DNA from: Flavobacteriaceae bacterium
GTDB taxonomy: Bacteria > Bacteroidota > Bacteroidia > Flavobacteriales > Flavobacteriaceae
Direction of reading: 5' to 3'
NCBI GenBank assembly: GCA_030834365.1
Contig: JAURFJ010000072.1
Coordinates: forward strand, 1-5,978
Length of the DNA stretch: 5,978 bases
Shown here in pieces: positions 1 to 5,408 of this stretch. A program made the position numbers and the translations under genes. Under the pieces are notes generated by a model. It searched no databases and was not told the DNA's origin. It saw only the letters and a list, made by a program, of their open reading frames with translations. Position 1 is the stretch's first letter. The number at the start of each line of letters is the position of its first letter.

Positions 1-1
1 C

Positions 2-70
2 TACGATAGCTACAGGGGGTTGTTAGACGACCCAGAAGGGCCATACAGAACGGATATATACGAATCATGA
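2..70 (+). CDS. rsgA: Probable RsgA, 3' end only (small-subunit maturation GTPase)
   Basis: Only the last 22 codons and the TGA stop are in the window; the reading frame is open from the left edge. The peptide begins YDSYRGLLDD and ends TDIYES. An aromatic-x-SY-x-x-L-x-(D/E) tail is what I know from the C-terminus of RsgA, the circularly permuted GTPase that checks and releases late 30S ribosomal particles. The GTPase and zinc domains lie outside the window, so the call rests on this tail and on context: rsgA directly before dtd is a common order in Bacteroidetes. The stop overlaps the dtd start as ATGA, which implies co-transcription and translational coupling. Another protein with a similar tail cannot be excluded from 22 residues. 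Confidence 0.6.
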   Translation, partial: YDSYRGLLDDPEGPYRTDIYES

Positions 71-519
71 GAGCGGTAATTCAGCGAGTTAGTGAGGCAT
101 CTGTGTCGGTTAATGGCCAATGTGTTGGAAGCATTGAAAGTGGTCTTCTCGTGCTATTGGGGGTAACTCATGAAGATACCGAGCAAGATGCCGATTGGCT
201 CGCATCGAAGATTGCTCAGCTGCGTATTTTTAGTGACGCAGACGGTAAAATGAATTTGGCCATCGACCAAATTGAGGGCAGTGTGCTGTTGATTTCTCAG
301 TTCACGCTTTTCGCTGCGACCAAAAAGGGAAACCGTCCCTCATTTGTGGAGGCCGCAGCTCCTGAGCAGGCTAATCAGTTATACCTCTATTTTGGGGATC
401 GACTAGAACAGCTCTTAAGTAAACCTATTCAGCGCGGAGTATTCGCGGCTGACATGAAGGTCTCCTTGCTGAACGACGGCCCGGTAACCTTGATTATGGA
501 TACAAAAAACAAAGAATAA
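67..519 (+). CDS. dtd: D-aminoacyl-tRNA deacylase (D-Tyr-tRNA deacylase)
   Basis: This cytoplasmic homodimeric enzyme hydrolyses D-amino acids (and glycine mischarged on tRNA-Ala) from tRNA, so that they do not enter protein. The 150-residue product matches the family length (about 145). It starts MRAVIQRVSEASV, the usual DTD N-terminus. The active-site motif SQFTL is at residues 77-81 with Thr80, followed by KKGNRPSF (86-93). The second signature NDGPVT (136-141) carries the Gly-cisPro pair (G138-P139) that reaches into the partner subunit and rejects L-amino acids. All expected key residues are present, so it should be active. The ATG sits in the ATGA overlap with the upstream stop, and the TAA overlaps the next ATG by one base (TAATG). 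It is therefore an internal operon gene with no promoter of its own in view. Confidence 0.97.
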   Translation: MRAVIQRVSEASVSVNGQCVGSIESGLLVLLGVTHEDTEQDADWLASKIAQLRIFSDADGKMNLAIDQIEGSVLLISQFTLFAATKKGNRPSFVEAAAPEQANQLYLYFGDRLEQLLSKPIQRGVFAADMKVSLLNDGPVTLIMDTKNKE

Positions 520-851
520 TGAACGATATAAAAACGGCTCAAGAGCGCGTAGATCAGTGGATTAATGAACACGGGGTGCGCTATTTTAACGAGCTAACCA
601 ACATGGCCCAGTTAACCGAAGAAGTCGGCGAAGTGGCCCGTATAATTGCCCGCCGCTATGGCGAGCAAAGTGAAAAGGCTTCAGATAAAGATAAAGACCT
701 GGGTGAAGAGCTAGCCGATGTGTTGTTTGTCGTTTTGTGCTTGGCGAATCAGACTGGGGTAGACCTTCAGCAGGCCTTTGATCGAAAACTCGTTTTGAAA
801 ACAGAGCGCGATCGCGAAAGGCATCAAAACAATCCAAAATTAAAGCCATGA
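519..851 (+). CDS. MazG-like nucleotide pyrophosphohydrolase
   Basis: A 110-residue, all-alpha protein of the MazG / dUTPase-like NTP pyrophosphatase superfamily. These enzymes cleave (d)NTPs to NMP and pyrophosphate, usually to clear non-canonical nucleotides. The metal-binding signature ExxE-(12 to 28)-ExxD is visible: E35 and E38 in EEVGE, then E64 and D67 in GEELADVL, with 25 residues between. The protein has a single MazG unit, unlike the two-domain E. coli MazG, and is closer to the short dCTPase/iMazG-type enzymes that act as oligomers. The C-terminus (from about residue 90) is charged and probably flexible. The start overlaps the dtd stop by one base and the TGA overlaps the aroA ATG (ATGA), so it is tightly coupled in the operon. 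The exact nucleotide substrate cannot be read from the sequence. No mazE/mazF toxin pair is nearby. Confidence 0.9.
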   Translation: MNDIKTAQERVDQWINEHGVRYFNELTNMAQLTEEVGEVARIIARRYGEQSEKASDKDKDLGEELADVLFVVLCLANQTGVDLQQAFDRKLVLKTERDRERHQNNPKLKP

Positions 852-2086
852 GTGCTGTACGCATACACCTAAAAAGTGACCTAAAGTCGTCTGCGATAAG
901 ACTGACCGGATCTAAGAGCGAGACCAATAGGGTGCTGCTGTTAAAGGCGCTTTATCCTAATTTAATGCTGATCAACGATTCGAATGCGCACGATGTAGAA
1001 ATGATGAAGCGCGGTATTGAGCAAATCTCGGGCGAGGTAGACATTCATCATGCCGGAACGGCTATGCGTTTTCTCACGGCCTATTTTGCCACTCTAGACA
1101 GGGCTGCGATAACCCTAACCGGAAGCGATCGCATGAAGCAGCGACCTATTGGAGTTTTAGTCGATGCACTAGTCGAATTGGGGGCTGATGTTCGTTATTT
1201 AGAAAACCCGGGATTTCCGCCCTTACAGATAAGCGGAAAACAGCTGAGAGGTGGGCACCTTAAGATTCGCGCTGACATCAGCAGTCAGTACCTTTCGGCA
1301 CTGTGTTTAGTGGCCCCAAAGTTCAGCGAAGGTCTAGCCCTTACTTTTGATGGAACGCTAACCTCAGTTCCCTATCTCAAAATGACGTTGAAGCTACTTA
1401 ATGCTATCGGTGTTGAGACCTATTTAGATGAAAAGGGTCTTCGCATTGCTCCCTTGTCGGCAATAATGGATCAATCGTTAGCAGTAGAATCTGATTGGAG
1501 TGCAGCGAGCTATTACTACAGTATAATCGCGCTCTCACCTATAGGTACTCAGGTGCAGTTGAGTGTACTCAAGAGCGATTCGCTTCAGGGCGACCGGGTG
1601 CTTGCCGATATCTATACCGAATTCGGGGTTGAGACCACCTTCGAGAACGATGGATCTATAATGCTGCGCAAGAGCAGTGCTGCAGAATCTAGGCCTTACG
1701 CTCTTGACTTAAAAGATGCTCCAGACATTGCTCAAACCATCGCAGTCACTGCTGCAGGTTTAGGAGTAGAGTGCACCATGATAGGGCTCCATACATTGCC
1801 TATCAAAGAAACCGATCGTCTAGCCGCCATGAAGACCGAACTCGAAAAATGCGGTCTTGCAGTGGCTATTAGTTCAAACTCGCTCAAGGTACACGCGCGA
1901 TCCGCCGAGCTAAAGAGCGCCGCCATAGAAACCTATAACGATCACCGAATGGCCATGGCTTTTGCGCCTTTGGCGATTATGGTTCCCCTAGAAATTCGCG
2001 ATCCTAATGTGGTTGAAAAGTCGTACCCAGATTTTTGGAACGACCTTAGTCTATTGGGATTTGACTGCAGTCTGCAAGCAGAATAA
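848..2086 (+). CDS. aroA: 3-phosphoshikimate 1-carboxyvinyltransferase (EPSP synthase)
   Basis: Catalyses step six of the shikimate pathway: shikimate-3-phosphate plus PEP gives EPSP and phosphate, leading to chorismate, aromatic amino acids, folate and menaquinone. The product has 412 residues (E. coli 427). Substrate-binding motifs occur in the normal order: GSKSETNR (21-28, Lys23), HAGTAMRF (68-75), KQRPIG (97-102), SSQ (145-147), DAPDIAQT (290-297, Asp293 in the position of the catalytic aspartate), KETDRL (320-325, Glu321), YNDHRMAM (363-370) and EKSYPDF (390-396, Lys391). All catalytic residues I can align are kept. The PEP-site loop departs from the E. coli-type GNAGTAMRP: His68 replaces Asn and Phe75 replaces Pro101. 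The gene is the last of the rsgA-dtd-mazG-like set; its ATG overlaps the previous stop and it ends 66 bases before queA. Confidence 0.97.
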   Translation: MSAVRIHLKSDLKSSAIRLTGSKSETNRVLLLKALYPNLMLINDSNAHDVEMMKRGIEQISGEVDIHHAGTAMRFLTAYFATLDRAAITLTGSDRMKQRPIGVLVDALVELGADVRYLENPGFPPLQISGKQLRGGHLKIRADISSQYLSALCLVAPKFSEGLALTFDGTLTSVPYLKMTLKLLNAIGVETYLDEKGLRIAPLSAIMDQSLAVESDWSAASYYYSIIALSPIGTQVQLSVLKSDSLQGDRVLADIYTEFGVETTFENDGSIMLRKSSAAESRPYALDLKDAPDIAQTIAVTAAGLGVECTMIGLHTLPIKETDRLAAMKTELEKCGLAVAISSNSLKVHARSAELKSAAIETYNDHRMAMAFAPLAIMVPLEIRDPNVVEKSYPDFWNDLSLLGFDCSLQAE

Positions 2087-2097
2087 TTGAAAATCCC

Positions 2098-2129
2098 TTG
2101 ACTTTGCCCTTTTCGTGGGCGTATCTTTG
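2098..2129 (+). promoter_or_regulatory. Bacteroidetes-type sigma-A promoter for queA
   Basis: The element TATCTTTG (2122-2129) is an exact match to the Bacteroidetes -7 consensus TAnnTTTG. TTG at 2098-2100 fits the -33 element with a 21-base spacer, inside the usual 17-23 range. Transcription would begin around 2134-2137, giving a leader of about 16-19 bases before the queA ATG at 2153. No Shine-Dalgarno sequence precedes that ATG, as is normal for this phylum. The promoter sits in the only real gap between aroA and the polyprenyl synthase gene and probably drives queA, rlmN and that synthase. A second TTG (2104-2106) has a spacer of only 15 bases and fits less well. Confidence 0.75.
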
Positions 2130-2152
2130 CCCCTTTTAATTCGCATGTACCT

Positions 2153-3202
2153 ATGAAGCTATCTAATTTCGATTTTAACCTACCTAAAGAACTATTGGCG
2201 GAGTATCCGGCTGAAAACCGTGACGAATCTCGACTGATGGTGTTGCATCGCGATAGCGGTAAAATCGAACACAAGATGTTTAAAGATATCATCGATTATT
2301 TCGATGAAGGAGACGTGATGGTACTAAACAATACCAAGGTCTTTCCGGCTAGACTGTACGGTAATAAAGAAAAAACCGGTGCCCGAATCGAGGTTTTCTT
2401 GCTCAGGGAGCTCAATCAAGAGCAACGGCTATGGGATGTGCTGGTAGATCCGGCCCGTAAAATTCGAATAGGTAATAAGCTTTATTTTGGCGACGACGAC
2501 TCTTTGGTGGCTGAGGTTATTGATAATACCACCTCTAGAGGCCGAACGCTTCGCTTTTTATACGACGGAACCTATACCGAGTTTAGAAAGAAATTGCGCT
2601 CGCTAGGAGAAACTCCGCTTCCCAAGTATATTAAGAGAAACGTAGAGCCCGAAGACGAAGAACGCTATCAGACCATTTACGCCAAGTATGAGGGTGCGGT
2701 AGCCGCTCCAACCGCCGGTCTTCACTTTTCTAAACACTTGCTAAAACGCCTAGAAATTAAGGGAATAAATTTTGCTGAGATCACCCTGCACGTGGGCTTA
2801 GGAACCTTTAATCCTGTAGAAGTAGAAGACCTGTCAAAGCATAAAATGGATAGCGAAGAGATGCTTATTGATGCTAAGGCTGTCGAAATTGTAAATAGTG
2901 CCAAGAAGGAGCGAAAAAATGTATGTGCGATAGGTACTACTGTGATGCGTTCGCTAGAGAGCTCGGTCTCTTCAAACGGCATGCTAAACGAGTTTGAAGG
3001 GTGGACGAACAAATTCATATTTCCACCTTACGACTTTTCGATCGCCAACTGTATGGTGACCAACTTTCATCTTCCGAAGTCTACGCTGTTGATGATGATA
3101 TCTGCTTTCGCAGACCACGACATGATCATTCATGCCTACAATGAAGCCGTTAAAGAAAAATACCGCTTCTACTCTTACGGAGACGCGATGATGATTCTCT
3201 AA
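2153..3202 (+). CDS. queA: tRNA preQ1(34) S-adenosylmethionine ribosyltransferase-isomerase
   Basis: QueA transfers and isomerises the ribosyl group of SAM onto preQ1 at tRNA position 34, making epoxyqueuosine, the next-to-last step of queuosine synthesis in Asp, Asn, His and Tyr tRNAs. The 349-residue length is normal (E. coli 356). Family motifs run through the protein: the N-terminal FDFNLPKELLAEYPAENRDE (6-25), VLNNTKVFPARL (57-68), LPKYIKR (156-162), AAPTAGLHF (184-192), HVGLGTF (213-219), NFHLPKSTLL (304-313) and the C-terminal RFYSYGDAMMIL (338-349). No motif is lost. It is the first gene after the promoter at 2098-2129 and lies three bases ahead of rlmN, a close pairing of a tRNA and an rRNA/tRNA modification gene. 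Enzymes making preQ1 (QueC/D/E/F, Tgt) are not in this window. Confidence 0.97.
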   Translation: MKLSNFDFNLPKELLAEYPAENRDESRLMVLHRDSGKIEHKMFKDIIDYFDEGDVMVLNNTKVFPARLYGNKEKTGARIEVFLLRELNQEQRLWDVLVDPARKIRIGNKLYFGDDDSLVAEVIDNTTSRGRTLRFLYDGTYTEFRKKLRSLGETPLPKYIKRNVEPEDEERYQTIYAKYEGAVAAPTAGLHFSKHLLKRLEIKGINFAEITLHVGLGTFNPVEVEDLSKHKMDSEEMLIDAKAVEIVNSAKKERKNVCAIGTTVMRSLESSVSSNGMLNEFEGWTNKFIFPPYDFSIANCMVTNFHLPKSTLLMMISAFADHDMIIHAYNEAVKEKYRFYSYGDAMMIL

Positions 3203-3205
3203 CCC

Positions 3206-4270
3206 ATGCCAGCTGAAACCGGCGCTAAACGCGACATAAGGGCACTTGATTTAGAAAGTCTCAGGGCTTTCTTTCTAGCGCACGATCAGCAGTCGTTTAG
3301 GGCCGATCAGGTTTACCAATGGTTGTGGCAAAAGGGGGCCCACAGTTTTGAGGTAATGACCAACCTCTCTAAGGCGACTCGTGAGCTACTTGATGCCTAT
3401 TTTGTGATTAACCATATCGCCGTAGATCGCCAACAACGCAGTACTGATCAGACGGTAAAGAACGCTATTCGATTGCACGACGGGTTGACCGTTGAGTCAG
3501 TGCTTATTCCGACTGAAACCCGCAGCACAGCTTGTGTGTCTAGCCAGGTTGGCTGCAGCCTAGACTGTACTTTTTGCGCCACTTCTCAGTTAAAGCGCAT
3601 GCGCAATCTGAATCCCGATGAAATTTACGATCAGGTTATGGCCTTGGACAGCCAAAGCCGCCTGTACTTTGATCGTCCATTATCCAACATCGTGTTCATG
3701 GGAATGGGGGAGCCGCTGATGAACTATAAAAATGTAATGAGCGCCGTAGATAAGATCACCGAAGGATTAGCCATGTCGCCCAAAAGGATTACCATTTCTA
3801 CTTCAGGAATCCCAAAAATGATCGAGAAATTGGCTGATGAGAATCCAAAATTTCAATTGGCCGTTTCGCTGCATTCTGCTCAAGAAAAGGTGCGCAACGA
3901 GATTATGCCTTTTAGCACCTCATTTGATTTAGAAACACTGCTCAAATCGCTGCAGTATTGGTACCATAAAACGCGATCGAAAGTCACCTTTGAGTACTTG
4001 ATCTGGAAAGGTATAAACGATACTCAAGAGGCCATAGATGCGTTGGTGGCCTATGCCAAAAAAGTGCCCTCTAAGGTCAATATTATTGAGTACAATCCGA
4101 CCGATTCCGGTGATTTTCAAGCAGCCGATCAGCAGGTAATCGAGCGCTATAAACAGGCGCTAGAGCGGGCGAAAATAACCGTCACTGTAAGGCGGTCAAG
4201 AGGTAAAGATATAGATGCTGCTTGCGGCCAGCTGGCCAATAAATTGGTACCTTTAGACGACAAAAATTAG
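3206..4270 (+). CDS. rlmN: Dual-specificity 23S rRNA A2503-C2 / tRNA A37-C2 methyltransferase
   Basis: RlmN is a cytoplasmic radical-SAM enzyme that methylates C2 of A2503 in the 23S rRNA peptidyl-transferase tunnel and C2 of A37 in some tRNAs. The 354-residue product has an N-terminal helical RNA-binding region (about 10-70), then the radical-SAM core. The [4Fe-4S] ligands are C117, C121 and C124 (motif CSLDCTFC). C110, seven residues before the cluster, matches E. coli C118, and C340 in DIDAACGQL matches the methyl-carrying C355, so both mechanistic cysteines are present. GMGEP (166-170) is the SAM-binding motif. The sequence fits RlmN better than the resistance enzyme Cfr, through the DIDAACGQLA ending and the housekeeping context. 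The ATG is three bases after the queA stop, and the gene is followed after 13 bases by the polyprenyl synthase, so the three are probably one transcript. Confidence 0.96.
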   Translation: MPAETGAKRDIRALDLESLRAFFLAHDQQSFRADQVYQWLWQKGAHSFEVMTNLSKATRELLDAYFVINHIAVDRQQRSTDQTVKNAIRLHDGLTVESVLIPTETRSTACVSSQVGCSLDCTFCATSQLKRMRNLNPDEIYDQVMALDSQSRLYFDRPLSNIVFMGMGEPLMNYKNVMSAVDKITEGLAMSPKRITISTSGIPKMIEKLADENPKFQLAVSLHSAQEKVRNEIMPFSTSFDLETLLKSLQYWYHKTRSKVTFEYLIWKGINDTQEAIDALVAYAKKVPSKVNIIEYNPTDSGDFQAADQQVIERYKQALERAKITVTVRRSRGKDIDAACGQLANKLVPLDDKN

Positions 4271-4283
4271 CCATCCGCCAATC

Positions 4284-5261
4284 GTGCAGACCGTTGCCAA
4301 AATACGTCAACCTATAGTTGTTGAAATGGACCTTTTTGAAACCAAGTTCAAAGAGGCTATGGTTTCTAAGGTGGCACTGCTCAACCGAATCACCTATTAC
4401 ATTGCCAGCCGAAAGGGAAAGCAAATGCGGCCGATGTTTGTATTCTTGGTAGCTAAATTGCTGGGTGAGGGCGAGGTGAGCGAGCGTACCTATAGAGGAG
4501 CGTCTATCATTGAGCTTATTCATACGGCCTCTCTAGTTCATGACGACGTGATTGATGCGAGCGATAAGCGCAGAGGTTTTTTCTCTGTAAATGCCTTGTG
4601 GAAGAACAAAATCGCGGTGCTTGTTGGTGATTACTTTTTCTCAAAAGGCTTACTGCTCTCGTTAGACCATGACGACTTTGACCTCCTAAAAATTGTGTCT
4701 GAGGCGGTTCGTGAGATGAGTCAGGGTGAATTATTGCAGCTCGAGAAGGCTAGACGGCTCGACATCAATGAATCGGTCTACTACGATATAATTAGACAGA
4801 AAACTGCTACGTTGATCGCTGCTTGTTGCGCTATGGGAGCCGCCTCTGTGGGCCGTAGTAATGAAGAAATTGAGCGATTTAGATCGTTTGGTGAATATGC
4901 CGGAATGGCCTTTCAAATTAAAGACGATTTATTCGACTACACAGACGGAGCCATCGGCAAGCCCACTGGAATTGACATCAAAGAGCAGAAGATGACCCTT
5001 CCGCTTATTTATGTGCTCAATAAGGCTTCAACGAAAGAGAAAAACTGGATCATCGATTCGGTAAAAAGGCATCACAAGGACAAAAAACGCGTTAGAGAAG
5101 TTATAGAGTACGTCAAGGAAAACGAGGGGCTATCGTATGCCACTTCCCAGATGAACCGTTACCGAGATGCAGCACTTGGAATGCTAGTCAATTATCCTGA
5201 GAGTAGCTATAAAATCGCTTTGGTTGACTTGGTCAATTACGTGGTAGATCGCAAAAAATAG
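4284..5261 (+). CDS. Long-chain trans-polyprenyl diphosphate synthase
   Basis: A 325-residue IspB-type prenyl elongating enzyme that adds IPP units to an allylic diphosphate. The IPP-binding GKQMRP is at 45-50. The first aspartate-rich motif DDVID is at 87-91, and the second, DDLFD, at 214-218. The loops LVGDYFF (113-119), RQKTATL (171-177) and KMTLPLI (236-242) are typical. Residues 4 and 5 before the first motif are small (Ser83, Ala82), which leaves a deep product pocket and argues against a farnesyl synthase. Flavobacteria mostly use MK-6, so a hexaprenyl or similar menaquinone side chain is the likely product; that is inference. The start is GTG at 4284: the encoded QTVAKIRQPI precedes the conserved EMDLFETKF in the way I know from Bacteroidetes homologues. 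Starting at the ATG at 4326 would remove that conserved segment. The gene follows rlmN after 13 bases. Confidence 0.92.
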   Translation: MQTVAKIRQPIVVEMDLFETKFKEAMVSKVALLNRITYYIASRKGKQMRPMFVFLVAKLLGEGEVSERTYRGASIIELIHTASLVHDDVIDASDKRRGFFSVNALWKNKIAVLVGDYFFSKGLLLSLDHDDFDLLKIVSEAVREMSQGELLQLEKARRLDINESVYYDIIRQKTATLIAACCAMGAASVGRSNEEIERFRSFGEYAGMAFQIKDDLFDYTDGAIGKPTGIDIKEQKMTLPLIYVLNKASTKEKNWIIDSVKRHHKDKKRVREVIEYVKENEGLSYATSQMNRYRDAALGMLVNYPESSYKIALVDLVNYVVDRKK

Positions 5262-5395
5262 TGCGCTACTCACTAAATTCAAGCCGTTTACAGTGCCTGC
5301 ATTGCGACCCAGAAAGTAACGTCTCGTTTCTGTTTAAATCTCGGGTACCTAAAAACAAGAACATTGTAGTAATTTGTAAAAAAATAACGAAGTAG
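5261..5395 (+). CDS. Doubtful 44-codon ORF with a CxxC motif
   Basis: I do not recognise this ORF and it may not be a gene. It starts with GTG overlapping the stop of the polyprenyl synthase gene by one base (TAGTG, like the dtd/MazG junction) and ends at TAG 5393-5395, 13 bases before dnaG. The peptide has 44 residues and a basic C-terminal half. It has cysteines at 12 and 15 (QCLHCD) and at 39 (VICKK), with no signal peptide or clear membrane segment. For: the coupling-type overlap, and that it fills most of the spacer. Against: the short length, the GTG start, and no family resemblance. It may simply be the untranslated leader of dnaG read in one open frame. Confidence 0.15.
   Translation: MRYSLNSSRLQCLHCDPESNVSFLFKSRVPKNKNIVVICKKITK
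5310..5332 (+). terminator. Weak hairpin in the spacer before dnaG
   Basis: CAGA (5310-5313) pairs with TCTG (5329-5332), and AACG (5318-5321) with CGTT (5325-5328). This gives eight pairs with a four-base bulge and a TCT loop. An alternative fold pairs CAGAAA with TTTCTG around an 11-base loop. It is followed by TTTAAAT, which is a poor U-tract. It could be a weak terminator or attenuator between the prenyl synthase gene and dnaG, but a hairpin of this quality can arise by chance. Confidence 0.2.
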
Positions 5396-5408
5396 ACCTC
5401 AAGTACTA

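Noticed and set aside
519..851. MazG-like gene as part of a toxin-antitoxin or phage-defence module
   Set aside because: No mazE, mazF or other defence gene is adjacent; the neighbours are housekeeping genes in a coupled operon.
586..927. Antisense open frame of 113 codons opposite the MazG-like gene
   Set aside because: It is the shadow of well-supported genes on the + strand and resembles no family; the same applies to the antisense frames at 1732-1926, 1942-2292, 2722-3018, 3929-4120, 4182-4523, 4731-4916 and 5480-5683.
808..1132. Two copies of GCGATCGC (808-815 and 1125-1132), the cyanobacterial HIP1 octamer
   Set aside because: Only two copies in 6 kb, both within coding sequence, and all genes are of Bacteroidetes type.
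2106..2120. Hairpin GCCC-TTTTCGT-GGGC after aroA as a terminator
   Set aside because: Only four strong pairs with a seven-base loop, no U-tract directly after, and it lies inside the promoter spacer of queA.
3206..4270. RlmN homologue as Cfr (antibiotic resistance)
   Set aside because: The sequence follows housekeeping RlmN at every motif and sits in a conserved core-gene context with no mobile element.
5370..5376. TAATTTG as a -7 element for dnaG
   Set aside because: It is one base short of TAnnTTTG and has no TTG at the right distance upstream.
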